A stretch of 64,000 nt of DNA from Dechloromonas hortensis (GCF_009469765.1 NZ_SSSQ01000015.1:50852-114851), one strand, 5' to 3'. Shown: positions 32,914 to 42,516, counted from the stretch's first letter. The notes: generated by a model not told the origin, from the sequence alone. Program-made: numbers and translations.

Positions 32914-34881
32914 TCAGGCAGCCTTTTTCACGATCGGGAAGGTTTTCGCATCGAGAATCTTCAGGTCGGCGGAAATCTTGCCGCGCCGGCCGTCCTCGAA
33001 CTTGACCTCGGTTTCGATGAACTGATTCGTCTTGCCGCTGTACAGCGCATCGATCAGCACCTTGTATTTTTCGGCGACGAAGTTGCGGCGCACCTTACGG
33101 GTCCGGGTCAGTTCGTCATCGTCAGGATCGAGTTCCTTGTGCAGCACCAGGAAACGATGGATCTGCGAATCGGCGACCATCGCGTCGCTGACCAGGTCGG
33201 CGTTGATCTGCTCGACGCATTCGCGGATCAGTTCCAGCACTTCCGGCTTGCCGGCCAGGTCGGCGTAGCCCGAATAGGCGATGCCGCGCCGTTCGGCCCA
33301 GTTGCCGACCGCCCCGACGTCGATATTGACGAAGGCGCAGACCATGTCGCGGTCGTGGCCGAAACAGACGACTTCCTTGATGTGCTGGAAGAACTTCAGC
33401 TTGTTCTCGATGTAGTTGGGGGCGAACATCGCGCCGTTCGACAGCTTGCCGACGTCCTTGGCGCGGTCGATGATCTTCAGGTGGCCGTCCTCGTCGAGGA
33501 AGCCGGCGTCGCCGGTCATGAAGTAGCCGTCGGCATTGATCGACTCGGCGGTGGCGTCCGGCCGCTTGTAGTATTCCTTCAACAGCATCGGCCCCTTGAC
33601 CAGCACCTCGCCGTTGTCGGCAATCTTGATTTCGACGCCAGGGGCCGGTTGACCGACGGAATCGAACTTGATCTGGCCATCCGGCTGCAGGCAGACGTAG
33701 GCGCAGGTCTCGGTCTGGCCGTAGAACTGCTTGAGGTTGATGCCCATCGAGCGGTAGAAGCGGAACAGTTCCGGCCCGATCGCCGCACCGGCCGTATAGG
33801 CGACGCGGATGCGGCTCATGCCAAGCACGTTGCGCAGCGGTCCGTAGACCAGCAGATTGCCGAGCCAGTACTGCAGGCGGTCGCCGAAGCTGACCGACTT
33901 GCCGTCGAGGATGTCGGCGCCGCAGCGCTTGGCCACCGCCATGAAGTGGTGGAACATTTTCTGTTTCAGCTTGCCGGCGTCTTCCATGCGGATCATCACC
34001 GAGGTGAGCAGGCTTTCGAACACGCGCGGCGGGGCGAAATAGCAGGTCGGGCCGATTTCGCGCAGGTCGGACATCACCGTGTCGCCCGATTCCGGGCAGT
34101 TGATGGTGAAGCCGGCGACCAGCGCCTGAGCGTAGGAGAACAGGTGATCACCGACCCAGGCCATCGGCAGGTAGGACAGGATGTCGCCATCCGGCCCCAG
34201 CTTGTCGACCTGGACGCCGCCCTGGGCGGCGGCGATGAAGGCGGCGTGCGTCTGGCAAACGCCCTTCGGCTTGCCGGTGGTGCCCGAGGTGTAGAGCATC
34301 ACCGAGGTGTCGTCGAAATGGCCCTGCTCGACTTCGCGGTTGAGGAAATCGTGATGGTTGCGGTCGTGGATACGGCCCATTTCCATCAGTTCGTGAATGT
34401 CGTGCAGGAAGGGCTGGTTGTAGTGGCGCATGCCGCGCGGGTCGTCGTAAATGATGTGTTCCAGCGTGCCGACCTGGCCCATCACTTCGAGCATCTTGTC
34501 GACCTGCTCCTGATCCTCGACCACCGCGAAGCGGATGCCGGCATCCTGCAGCACGAAGAGCATTTCGGCCGCCACCGCATCCTGGTAGAGCGGCACCGGC
34601 ACACCACCCAGGCACTGGGCGGCGGTCATCATCATGTAGAGGTGCGGCCGGTTGTCGCCGATGATCGCCAGGTTGTCGCCGCGCTTGAAACCAAGCGAAG
34701 CCAGGCCGCAGGCCAGGGCGCGGACGCGCTCGGCGACGTCGGACCAGGTCCACGTCTGCCAGATGCCGAGATACTTCTCGCGCATGGCCGGCGCGTCGGG
34801 ACGGGTCTGTGCGTGATGAAACAGCAAGCGCGGGAAGGTGTGCAACCCGTCCAGCGCGGCAAAATTCGCCTGCTTGGGCAT
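32914..34881 (-). CDS. AMP-forming acyl-CoA ligase (long-chain-fatty-acid-CoA ligase type)
   Basis: A 655-residue ANL-family ligase that adenylates a carboxylic acid and transfers it to CoA. Seen: the P-loop MLYTSGTTGKPKGVCQTH (residues ~205-222), AYTAGAAIGPELF, QFYGQTETCAYV (motif A5), DGYFMTGDAGFLDEDGHLKI (motif A7-A8), and a C-terminal KVRRNFVAEKYKVL region that takes the place of the usual lysine-bearing A10. It is the first gene of the transporter run, so the likely job is trapping the imported acid as CoA ester. Exact acid unknown; long-chain fatty acids are the family default, an aromatic acid is possible. Confidence 0.85.
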   Translation of the reverse strand: MPKQANFAALDGLHTFPRLLFHHAQTRPDAPAMREKYLGIWQTWTWSDVAERVRALACGLASLGFKRGDNLAIIGDNRPHLYMMMTAAQCLGGVPVPLYQDAVAAEMLFVLQDAGIRFAVVEDQEQVDKMLEVMGQVGTLEHIIYDDPRGMRHYNQPFLHDIHELMEMGRIHDRNHHDFLNREVEQGHFDDTSVMLYTSGTTGKPKGVCQTHAAFIAAAQGGVQVDKLGPDGDILSYLPMAWVGDHLFSYAQALVAGFTINCPESGDTVMSDLREIGPTCYFAPPRVFESLLTSVMIRMEDAGKLKQKMFHHFMAVAKRCGADILDGKSVSFGDRLQYWLGNLLVYGPLRNVLGMSRIRVAYTAGAAIGPELFRFYRSMGINLKQFYGQTETCAYVCLQPDGQIKFDSVGQPAPGVEIKIADNGEVLVKGPMLLKEYYKRPDATAESINADGYFMTGDAGFLDEDGHLKIIDRAKDVGKLSNGAMFAPNYIENKLKFFQHIKEVVCFGHDRDMVCAFVNIDVGAVGNWAERRGIAYSGYADLAGKPEVLELIRECVEQINADLVSDAMVADSQIHRFLVLHKELDPDDDELTRTRKVRRNFVAEKYKVLIDALYSGKTNQFIETEVKFEDGRRGKISADLKILDAKTFPIVKKAA

Positions 34882-35029
34882 TCTTTAGTCTCCTCATCGC
34901 CGCGTTTTCAGGTACGCGGTCTAACGTTCGTTCGACGCATTGGGCAACTGCTGCCTTACACAGACCTTGCAGCGCAGCCCAACGATCACTGACTGTTGCG
35001 ACGCAGTGTATGCAGGGCGGCGACGTATA

Positions 35030-35049
35030 ATTGTCATCCGGCAGACAAT
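35030..35049. promoter_or_regulatory. Inverted repeat in the ligase/Crp-Fnr divergent promoter region
   Basis: ATTGTC (35030-35035) and GACAAT (35044-35049) form a perfect 6-8-6 inverted repeat, 24 bases before the Crp/Fnr-type start, in the 191-base gap that holds both divergent promoters. A site for the adjacent regulator, giving autoregulation and control of the ligase operon, is the natural reading. It is not the classic FNR or CRP consensus. The rest of the gap (34882-35029) shows no clear element. Confidence 0.5.
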
Positions 35050-35072
35050 CCACAAAATAATCGGAATTAATT

Positions 35073-35747
35073 TTGAAAAACGCTGAGGAACTGCTGCGTA
35101 GCTCTCTCTGGGGGCAGTCGCTGACCGATGAGGAAATGGCCCGTGCGCTGGCCGGCACCACCGAAAGAACCTTCGCCGCCGGCGCCTTCATCTGCATGAA
35201 GGGCGAGCCGGTCGAATACTGGATGGGGCTGATCGACGGCCTGGGCAAGATGGCCAGCCACTGGACCACCGGCAAGACCACCTCGCTGACCGGGATCAGC
35301 GCCGGCGCCTGGATCGGCGAAGGCTCACTGCTCAAGAAGGAGCCGCGCCGCTACGACGTCATGGCGCTGCGCGAAAGCCGGGTCGCCTTCATGAACCGCA
35401 GCACCTTCACCTGGCTGCTCGACCACAGCATTCCGTTCAACCGCTACCTGATCGCCCAGTTGAACGAGCGTCTCGGCCAGTTCATCGGCATGATCGAGAA
35501 CGAGCGCATGCTCGATACCGATGCCCGCATCGCGCGCGGCCTGGCCGCCCTGTTCAACCCGGTGCTTTACCCGGGAACCAACCGCCTGCTGCAGATTTCA
35601 CAGGAAGAACTCGGCTATCTGGCCGGGGTGTCGCGCCAGCGGGCCAATCAGGCGCTGAAAGTACTGGAGGATGCCGGCCTGGTGCGCAGCGAATACGGCG
35701 GCATCAACGTTCTCGATCTCGAAGGCCTGCGCCGCTTCGGCGACTGA
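35073..35747 (+). CDS. Crp/Fnr-family transcriptional regulator
   Basis: A 224-residue regulator: N-terminal cyclic-nucleotide-binding-like beta-roll (residues ~15-125; AGAFICMKGEPVEYWMGLIDGLGKM), long dimer helix, and a C-terminal helix-turn-helix (LQISQEELGYLAGVSRQRANQALKVLEDAG). There are no N-terminal Cys to hold an FNR iron-sulfur cluster. The start is TTG at 35073, preceded weakly by GGAA; the N-terminus it gives (LLRSSLWGQSLTDEEMARALAG) matches the family, so a later ATG (35136) would cut real sequence. Divergent from the acyl-CoA ligase operon, which it probably controls. Confidence 0.85.
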   Translation: MKNAEELLRSSLWGQSLTDEEMARALAGTTERTFAAGAFICMKGEPVEYWMGLIDGLGKMASHWTTGKTTSLTGISAGAWIGEGSLLKKEPRRYDVMALRESRVAFMNRSTFTWLLDHSIPFNRYLIAQLNERLGQFIGMIENERMLDTDARIARGLAALFNPVLYPGTNRLLQISQEELGYLAGVSRQRANQALKVLEDAGLVRSEYGGINVLDLEGLRRFGD

Positions 35748-35751
35748 GGCC

Positions 35752-35781
35752 GGCGGTCAACGGCCGCAAAACGGCAAAAAT
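35752..35781. repeat. 30-bp dispersed intergenic repeat, copy A
   Basis: First of three ungapped 30-bp copies (others at 42545 and 56766). All share a left block GCGGTCRAC and a right block CAAAAYGGCAAAAA. Copy A fills the gap between the Crp/Fnr-type stop and the convergent hybrid kinase stop. It matches copy C at 25 of 30 positions. Confidence 0.65.
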
Positions 35782-38700
35782 CAGCTGACTGCCAGCCAGC
35801 GCAACAAACTGGCGTACAACAGGTCGGGATCGACCGGCTTGCCGATATGTTCGTTCATGCCGGCATCGAGGCAGGCCTGACGGTCTTCGTCGAAGGCGTT
35901 GGCGGTCATCGCCAGCACCGGCAGGCTGGCCTTGCCGGGCATCTGGCGGATCAGCCGGGTCGCCTCGACGCCGCCCATGACCGGCATCTGCATGTCCATC
36001 AGGACCACAGCGTAGTCGCACTGACGCACCCGCTCGACGGCTTCGGCACCGTTGGCGGCGACATCGACGACCAGCCCGGCCAGGCTGAGCAGTTCCTCCG
36101 CCACTTCCTGGTTGATCGGTTCGTCCTCGACCAGCAGCACACGGCGGCCGCCGTACAGGCGGGCGATCTGGCTCTCCAGTAAATCGCCGGTGTGGTCAAC
36201 GGCGAGCGCCTCCGGCGGGCGGCTTACCGCTTCCAGGCAGACCGTCATCCAGAAGGTGCTGCCGACCCCTAGCACGCTATCGACCCCGACATCGCCGCCC
36301 ATCATCCGGGCCAGATGCCGGTTGATCGCCAGGCCGAGGCCGGTGCCGCCGTATTTGCGGGTCGTCGAGTCGTCGGCCTGGGAAAAGGCCTGGAACAGCC
36401 GGGCCTGCTGCCCGGCATCCATGCCGATGCCCTGATCCTGGACCTCGAAGCGCAGCGTCACCTGATCGCCATCCCTGCGGTCGACCTTGACCCGCAGGGC
36501 AATTTCACCCTGCTCGGAAAACTTGATGGCATTGCCGACGAAGTTGAGCAAGGCCTGGCCGATGCGCACCGAATCGCCGCGCAGCAAGGTCGGCACATCG
36601 CTGGCCAGCTGGCTGGTCAGGCACAGGCCATGTGCCGCGGCGCGTTCGTCGAGCATGCTGATCGTCTGCCGGATCACCGCCTCCGGCGAGAATTCGCGGA
36701 TTTCCAGGGCCAGTCGCCCGGCCTCGATCTTGGAGAGATCGAGAATGTCGTTGATGACGTTGAGCAGATGGTTGGCCGACTCGCTGATCTTGCCCAGGCG
36801 CTCGCGGGCCTTGAGGTCGAGCACATCCTTCTGCAGCAGGTGGGTCAGGCCCATGATGGCGTTCATCGGCGTCCGGATCTCATGGCTCATGTTGGCCAAG
36901 AAGGAACTCTTCGCCCGGTTGGCCGCCTCGGCCGCGTCCTTGGCCCGGGCCAGCTCGACGGTGCGCGACTGGACCAGGGTTTCGAGATGCTGGCGATAGT
37001 GTTCCAGTTCGGCCTCGGCCTGCTTGCGCACCGTGATATCGGTCGAAATGCCGCACAGCGCGTAGATCTGGCCTTCCTTGTCGCGCAGCGGAATCTTGAT
37101 CGACAGGTAAGCGCTGGTGATCCGGCCATCCACCGTCCGGTTGACCTCTTCCTCGGCCACCCGCTCGCCCTGTTCGATGACTCGCCGGTCGTTGCGGCGC
37201 AGGTTGGCGCAGGTCGCCGCGTCGAAGAACTCGGCGTCGTCGTGGCCGACAATACTCGCCATCTCCCGCCCGAACAGTTCGCAGACCCGGCGGTTGGCGT
37301 ACTGGTAGCAGTAATCCGTGCCCTTGATGTAGATATAGGCCTCGACGCTGTCGAGGATAGTCGCCATCTTGTATTCGCTGACCCGCAGGGCTTCTTCGAT
37401 CTCCTTGCGATCGCTGATGTCTTCCTTGACGGCCAGGAAATGCAGAATCTGCCCTTGTTCGTCGATGATCGGCGAAATCGAAGCGCGCTCCCAGAACAAC
37501 GAGCCGTCCCGGCGCCGATTATGAAACTCGCCCTTCCAGGTCTGGCCGGACTTGATCGTCGTCCACAAATCCCGGTATTCGGCCGGTGATTTATCGCCCG
37601 AACTGAGGATGCGCGGATTCTCGCCGAGCACCTGCTGGCTGGTATAGCCGGTAACCTGCTCGAATTTTGGATTGACGTAGCGGATGCAGCCGCTGGTATC
37701 GGTGATGACGATCGAGGCCGGGCTCTGCTCGATCGCCCGCGACAGCACTTTCAGTTCGTCGGCCTGGACCCGCAGCACCGCCTCCTGGGCCAGCCGCTGC
37801 TGGTGGTAGGCGGCAAACAGCCGTTTCGACCAGCGCGAGAAGAGCAGCGAACTGAGCAGCCCGAGGCCCAGCGCGGCGACGATGGCGATCAGCAGATTGA
37901 GCAGACGCTGGGCGTTGCCAGCCTCCTGCTTGCGCAGCTCCTCGCCGAGCAGGCTCTGGAAATCGTCATCGAAAGTAGTGGCGACGACAAACCAGTTCCA
38001 CGGCTTGACGACATTGACCAGCGCCGTTTTACTGGCCAGCTGGCCGGTCGCCGGATTGAGCCATTGGTAGCGGACAAAGCCGCCGCCCTGCTTGCCCGCC
38101 GCATGCAGCTGTTCGAGAGCGGCTCTTTCCGCTGCGGCCATCTCGCTGATCAGCATGCCATCCAGCTTCTTGTCGCTCGGCGACAGCAGGTTGCGGCCGC
38201 TGCCGTCGATCACGCCAAAGCGGCCGCTCTGGCCAAATTGCAGGGAACTCAGGCGGGCCAGCGCCTCCTTTTGCTGCAGCATCTCCCACTTGTAGGTGTA
38301 GTCGCCGGTGCCGATCAGCCAGTCGTAGGGAGCGAAATGCCGGACATAGGCGAGCTTGTCGGCCATCTGCCTGGCATCGTCGGGCCGGTACCAGCGATAG
38401 CGCGAGAAACCTTCGCCGCGCGGCTGGCGGGCGGCCTCGATCAGGCCGCGCATGATGTAATGACCGGTGTCGTCCCGGTTGTCGAGGATGGTCTTGCCTT
38501 CGAGCTGCGGCGCCGTCGGCAGCAGGATGAACTGGCCCTGCATGTCGTCGATGAAGTAGTAGCCACGCCCCTCGTAAATGCGGGCCGGGCGCAGCGCCTC
38601 GATGATCAGGCGCTTGACCTCGGCCGGTGGCCGGCGCCGGGCCTCCAGCGCGTAGATCGCCTCGACCATCTGGAAAGCGGTATCGACCTGCTCGGTCAGG

Positions 38701-38954
38701 CTGCGGCGCAGGATATCCTCGGTCCGCGACCGGGTGAATTCGATGAAACCGGTTGCCCCGTCCATCTCGGCCTGCAGACGGGCTTCCAACTGCTGGGTGG
38801 CGGCCTGCTCGACGCGGCCGAAGGCGGCCCGCTGCTCGCTCAGGCTCTGCCAGGAGAAAAAGCCGCCGAGGGCCAGGGTCAGGACCAGCACGGTCAGCAA
38901 GGTGCCAATCAGATGGATGCGCGGCACCGTTTTTTCGTCAGCCGTCAGCCTCAC
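35781..38954 (-). CDS. Hybrid sensor histidine kinase: double Cache, two PAS, HisKA, HATPase, receiver
   Basis: A ~1057-residue kinase. Order: N-terminal helix (HLIGTLLTVLVLTLALGGFF), a periplasmic double Cache sensor (RGYYFIDDMQGQF, then FAPYDWLIGTGDYT, then a second half ending WNWFVVATTFDDD), second helix (LLIAIVAALGLGLLSSLLF), PAS1 (AIEQSPASIVITD) with PAC, PAS2 (DSVEAYIYIKGTD) with PAC, coiled coil, HisKA H-box FLANMSHEIRTPMNAIMG, HATPase (NFVGNAIKFS, DQGIGMD, GGTGLGLAI) and a receiver (LLVEDEPINQ, Asp in VVLMDMQMPVMGG). I start at GTG 38954 because the reading upstream to 39065 has no ribosome site; a GTG three codons earlier (38963) or one later is possible. Signal and output partner are unknown. 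Confidence 0.85.
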   Translation of the reverse strand: MRLTADEKTVPRIHLIGTLLTVLVLTLALGGFFSWQSLSEQRAAFGRVEQAATQQLEARLQAEMDGATGFIEFTRSRTEDILRRSLTEQVDTAFQMVEAIYALEARRRPPAEVKRLIIEALRPARIYEGRGYYFIDDMQGQFILLPTAPQLEGKTILDNRDDTGHYIMRGLIEAARQPRGEGFSRYRWYRPDDARQMADKLAYVRHFAPYDWLIGTGDYTYKWEMLQQKEALARLSSLQFGQSGRFGVIDGSGRNLLSPSDKKLDGMLISEMAAAERAALEQLHAAGKQGGGFVRYQWLNPATGQLASKTALVNVVKPWNWFVVATTFDDDFQSLLGEELRKQEAGNAQRLLNLLIAIVAALGLGLLSSLLFSRWSKRLFAAYHQQRLAQEAVLRVQADELKVLSRAIEQSPASIVITDTSGCIRYVNPKFEQVTGYTSQQVLGENPRILSSGDKSPAEYRDLWTTIKSGQTWKGEFHNRRRDGSLFWERASISPIIDEQGQILHFLAVKEDISDRKEIEEALRVSEYKMATILDSVEAYIYIKGTDYCYQYANRRVCELFGREMASIVGHDDAEFFDAATCANLRRNDRRVIEQGERVAEEEVNRTVDGRITSAYLSIKIPLRDKEGQIYALCGISTDITVRKQAEAELEHYRQHLETLVQSRTVELARAKDAAEAANRAKSSFLANMSHEIRTPMNAIMGLTHLLQKDVLDLKARERLGKISESANHLLNVINDILDLSKIEAGRLALEIREFSPEAVIRQTISMLDERAAAHGLCLTSQLASDVPTLLRGDSVRIGQALLNFVGNAIKFSEQGEIALRVKVDRRDGDQVTLRFEVQDQGIGMDAGQQARLFQAFSQADDSTTRKYGGTGLGLAINRHLARMMGGDVGVDSVLGVGSTFWMTVCLEAVSRPPEALAVDHTGDLLESQIARLYGGRRVLLVEDEPINQEVAEELLSLAGLVVDVAANGAEAVERVRQCDYAVVLMDMQMPVMGGVEATRLIRQMPGKASLPVLAMTANAFDEDRQACLDAGMNEHIGKPVDPDLLYASLLRWLAVS

Positions 38955-39083
38955 CCCCTGCACCCCTTTGCCAAATTCATCAAATTTATCGGCGCATTGT
39001 AGCCCTCTTCCTTTCCTGGTGCTGCCATCGTCCAAGCGAGGCAGGACAATGAAAACCGACGTCATACGACAATGGAAAATGGA

Positions 39084-39110
39084 AACGGCGAGGTTCTTTG
39101 CCTCGCCGTT
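39084..39110. terminator. Hairpin between icmF and the hybrid kinase gene
   Basis: AACGGCGAGG (39084-39093) pairs with CCTCGCCGTT (39101-39110), 7-base loop. It lies about 58 bases past the icmF stop. A better T run stands on the plus side (GTTTTTATC) than on the minus side, so termination of icmF is only probable. Confidence 0.6.
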
Positions 39111-39167
39111 GTTTTTATCTCCTCCACCCTGTTGGGTCGGGTTGCTGTTCCCCTGCTGAGGAACCTC

Positions 39168-42100
39168 TTACATGCTGCGTCGGTACTGGCCGCCGACTTC
39201 GTAGAGGGCGCTGCTGATCTGGCCGAGCGAGCAGTACTTGACTGCATCGACCAGCACGGCGAAGACGTTGCCGTCCTCGATCACCGTCTGCTTCAGCTTG
39301 GCCAGCATGGCCGGCGCCTTGTCCGCATTGCGCGCCTGGAAATCGCGCAGGCGCTTGATCTGCGACTGCTTTTCTTCGTCGCTCGAACGGGCCAGTTCGA
39401 TTTCCTGCTGCGCCATGCCCTTCGGGTTGAGGAAGGTATTGACGCCGATGATCGGGTAGGAGCCGTCGTGCTTCTTGTGCTCGTAGTACATCGACTCTTC
39501 CTGGATCTTGCCGCGCTGGTAGCCGGTTTCCATGGCGCCGAGCACGCCGCCGCGCGAGGCGATGGCTTCGAATTCCTTCAACACGGCTTCCTCGACCAGA
39601 TCGGTCAACTCGTCGATGACGAAGGCGCCCTGGTTCGGGTTCTCGTTCTTGGCGACGCCCCACTCGCGATTGATGATCAGCTGGATGGCCATGGCGCGAC
39701 GCACGCTTTCTTCCGTCGGCGTCGTGATCGCTTCATCGTAGGCGTTGGTGTGCAGCGAGTTGCAGTTGTCGTAGATGGCGATCAGCGCCTGCAGCGTGGT
39801 GCGGATGTCGTTGAAGTCCATTTCTTGCGCGTGCAGCGAGCGGCCGGAAGTCTGGATGTGGTATTTCAGCTTCTGGCTGCGCTCGTTGGCGCCGTACTTG
39901 TTCTTCATCGCCACCGCCCAGATGCGGCGGGCGACGCGGCCGATCACCGAGTATTCCGGGTCCATGCCGTTGGAGAAGAAGAAGGACAGATTCGGGGCGA
40001 AATCGTCGATGTGCATGCCGCGCGCCAGGTAGCTTTCAACGTAGGTGAAGCCGTTGGACAGCGTGAAGGCGAGCTGGCTGATCGGGTTGGCGCCGGCTTC
40101 GGCGATGTGATAGCCGGAAATCGACACCGAGTAGAAGTTCTGCACCTGGTTATGGACGAAGAATTCCTGGATGTCGCCCATCATCTTCAAGGCGAATTCG
40201 GTCGAGAAGATGCAGGTATTCTGGCCCTGGTCTTCCTTGAGGATATCGGCCTGCACGGTGCCGCGCACCGACTTCAGGACCCATTCGCGGATCTTCTCGG
40301 CTTCGTCCTCGGTCGGCTGGCGGCCGTTGTCCTTTTCGAACTTGGCCATCTGCTGGTCGATCGCAGTATTGAAGAAGCAGGCCAGGATGATCGGGGCCGG
40401 GCCGTTGATGGTCATCGACACCGAAGTGGTCGGACAGACCAGGTCGAAACCGTCGTAGAGCACCTTCATGTCGTCGAGGGTGGCAATCGAGACGCCGGAA
40501 TTGCCGATCTTGCCGTAGATGTCCGGGCGCTCGTCCGGGTCGCAGCCGTACAGCGTCACCGAGTCGAAAGCCGTCGACAGGCGGTGGGCCGGCATGCCTT
40601 CGGAAACGCGTTTGAAGCGGCGGTTGGTGCGGAAGGCGTCGCCTTCGCCGGCGAACATCCGGGTAGGGTCTTCACCTTCGCGCTTGAAGGCGAAAACGCC
40701 GGCGGTGTAGGGGAAGGAACCGGGCACATTCTCGCGCATCAGGAAGCGCAGGATCTCGCCGTCATCGGTATAGGTGGGCAGAATCACCTTGCGGATCTTG
40801 GTGCCGGACAGCGACTGGCTGGTCAGCTGGGTGCGGATTTCCTTGTCGCGGATCTTCACGACGTATTCGTCGCCGGCATAGGCTTCGACGGTGGCCGGCC
40901 ACATGTCGAGCAGCTTCTTCGCCTTCGGATCCTGCTGGGCATCCTTCAAGGCCTGCATTTCGTCAAAGCCGGCGGTCGACTGCTCGCAACCGGCAAAAAT
41001 GCCTTTCGAAATGCGCAGTGCCTGGCGTTCGCGGGCAATCTTGACCTGCTCGCTGGTATGGGCGTGATAGCCGCGCACGCTGTCAGCGATTTCGGCCAGG
41101 TAACGGACGCGCTGGGCCGGCACGATGGCGCGCTGGCTGGACGACTGCTTGACGGTGACCAGAGGCAGCTTGCCCGGGCCGAGCTGCAGCCCCTTTTCCG
41201 AGAGGGCCGGGACCAGCGCCTGATAAAGCGCGGTGACGCCGTCGTCGTTGAAGCGGGCGGCCTGCGTGCCGAACACCGGCATGTCGTCGGTCGGCGTCGT
41301 GAAGGCTTCGCGGTTGCGCTGGTACTGCTTGCGCACGTCGCGCAGCGCATCCTCGGCGCCCTTGCGGTCGAACTTGTTGATGGCGACGAAATCGGCGAAG
41401 TCGAGCATGTCGATCTTCTCCAGTTGCGAGGCGGCACCAAACTCGGGCGTCATCACGTACATCGAGATATCGACGAAGGGCACGATGGCGGCGTTGCCCT
41501 GGCCGATGCCGGAAGTTTCGACGATGACCAGGTCGAAGCCGGCCAGCTTGCAGGCAGCGATCACCTCGGGCAGCGCGACGGAAATTTCCGAACCGGTATC
41601 GCGGGTGGCCAGCGAACGCATGAAGATGTTCGGATGTTCGATGGCGTTCATCCGGATGCGGTCGCCGAGCAGCGCGCCGCCGGTCCGCTTGCGCGACGGG
41701 TCGATCGAGATCAGGCCGATCTTGACGCTGTCGTCCTGATCGAGGCGGAAGCGTCGGACCAGTTCGTCGGTCAGCGAGGACTTGCCGGCGCCGCCGGTAC
41801 CGGTGATGCCGAGCACCGGCACGGTCAGTTCGGCCGCCGCCTTGAGCAGCGGTTCCTTGAGGGCCGGCGCTTCGCCGTTTTCGAGCAGCGTGATCAGCCG
41901 GGCCAGCAAGCGCTTGTCGCCGGCCTTCAAGCCGGCCAGCGCCTGCTCGGCGCTCGGCACGCCCTCGGCGGCCAGGTCGAAGTCGGCGTTCTGCACCACT
42001 TCGTTGATCATGCCCTGCAGGCCCATATGGACGCCGTCTTCCGGGGCGTAGATACGGGTCACGCCGTACTGGTGCAGTTCCTTGATCTCGGACGGCACGA

Positions 42101-42431
42101 TGACGCCACCGCCGCCGCCGAAGACCTTGATGTTCTCGCCGCCGTTGGCCTTGAGCAGGTCGATCATGTACTTGAAGAACTCGACGTGGCCGCCCTGGTA
42201 GGAGGTGATGCAGATGCCCTGGACGTCTTCCTGCAGCGCGGCATTGACGATTTCCTGCACCGAGCGGTTGTGGCCGAGGTGGATCACCTCGGAACCGGTC
42301 GACTGCAGGATGCGGCGCATGATGTTGATCGAGGCGTCGTGACCGTCGAACAGCGAGGCGGCGGTGACGAAACGCACCTTGTTCTTCGGCTTGTACGGAG
42401 AAAGCTTCTTGGCAACGGAAAGATCGGTCAT
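39168..42431 (-). CDS. icmF: Fused isobutyryl-CoA mutase IcmF
   Basis: A 1087-residue adenosylcobalamin-dependent mutase with its own G-protein chaperone, close to the usual ~1090 residues. Order: B12-binding domain with the DGHDASI cobalt-ligand motif (~29-35), a MeaI-like GTPase domain with Walker A GITGTGGAGKSSLT (~220), and the TIM-barrel mutase domain. Substrate-deciding residues: where methylmalonyl-CoA mutase has Tyr and Arg, this has Phe (in AGVFAFKRE) and Gln (in EDQGQNTCIF), the isobutyryl-CoA mutase pattern. It interconverts isobutyryl-CoA and n-butyryl-CoA, linking valine/isobutyrate breakdown to beta-oxidation. Divergent from an AraC regulator. The opposite-strand open frame 39072-42536 is a shadow. 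Confidence 0.93.
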   Translation of the reverse strand: MTDLSVAKKLSPYKPKNKVRFVTAASLFDGHDASINIMRRILQSTGSEVIHLGHNRSVQEIVNAALQEDVQGICITSYQGGHVEFFKYMIDLLKANGGENIKVFGGGGGVIVPSEIKELHQYGVTRIYAPEDGVHMGLQGMINEVVQNADFDLAAEGVPSAEQALAGLKAGDKRLLARLITLLENGEAPALKEPLLKAAAELTVPVLGITGTGGAGKSSLTDELVRRFRLDQDDSVKIGLISIDPSRKRTGGALLGDRIRMNAIEHPNIFMRSLATRDTGSEISVALPEVIAACKLAGFDLVIVETSGIGQGNAAIVPFVDISMYVMTPEFGAASQLEKIDMLDFADFVAINKFDRKGAEDALRDVRKQYQRNREAFTTPTDDMPVFGTQAARFNDDGVTALYQALVPALSEKGLQLGPGKLPLVTVKQSSSQRAIVPAQRVRYLAEIADSVRGYHAHTSEQVKIARERQALRISKGIFAGCEQSTAGFDEMQALKDAQQDPKAKKLLDMWPATVEAYAGDEYVVKIRDKEIRTQLTSQSLSGTKIRKVILPTYTDDGEILRFLMRENVPGSFPYTAGVFAFKREGEDPTRMFAGEGDAFRTNRRFKRVSEGMPAHRLSTAFDSVTLYGCDPDERPDIYGKIGNSGVSIATLDDMKVLYDGFDLVCPTTSVSMTINGPAPIILACFFNTAIDQQMAKFEKDNGRQPTEDEAEKIREWVLKSVRGTVQADILKEDQGQNTCIFSTEFALKMMGDIQEFFVHNQVQNFYSVSISGYHIAEAGANPISQLAFTLSNGFTYVESYLARGMHIDDFAPNLSFFFSNGMDPEYSVIGRVARRIWAVAMKNKYGANERSQKLKYHIQTSGRSLHAQEMDFNDIRTTLQALIAIYDNCNSLHTNAYDEAITTPTEESVRRAMAIQLIINREWGVAKNENPNQGAFVIDELTDLVEEAVLKEFEAIASRGGVLGAMETGYQRGKIQEESMYYEHKKHDGSYPIIGVNTFLNPKGMAQQEIELARSSDEEKQSQIKRLRDFQARNADKAPAMLAKLKQTVIEDGNVFAVLVDAVKYCSLGQISSALYEVGGQYRRSM

Positions 42432-42500
42432 GACGCCTGCCTCAACGAAAAGGTGGAAAGGCGCCCATGTTATGCCCCTTTATCCGCATTGCCATTGTGG

Positions 42501-42516
42501 CGATTGACGACAATCG
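42501..42516. promoter_or_regulatory. Inverted repeat between icmF and the AraC-type gene
   Basis: CGATTG (42501-42506) and CAATCG (42511-42516) are a perfect inverted repeat with 4 bases between, in the 132-base gap that must hold both divergent promoters. The right-hand part overlaps a TTGACG that could serve as -35. Operator role for the adjacent AraC protein is inferred. Confidence 0.45.

Noticed and set aside
27828..35000. Other long plus-strand frames (about 27828-30068, 31184-33025, 33139-34992) opposite the ABC/ligase genes
   Set aside because: Same antisense effect; the minus-strand proteins have complete Walker, permease and ligase motifs, while the plus-strand proteins are low in hydrophobic cores and unrecognisable.
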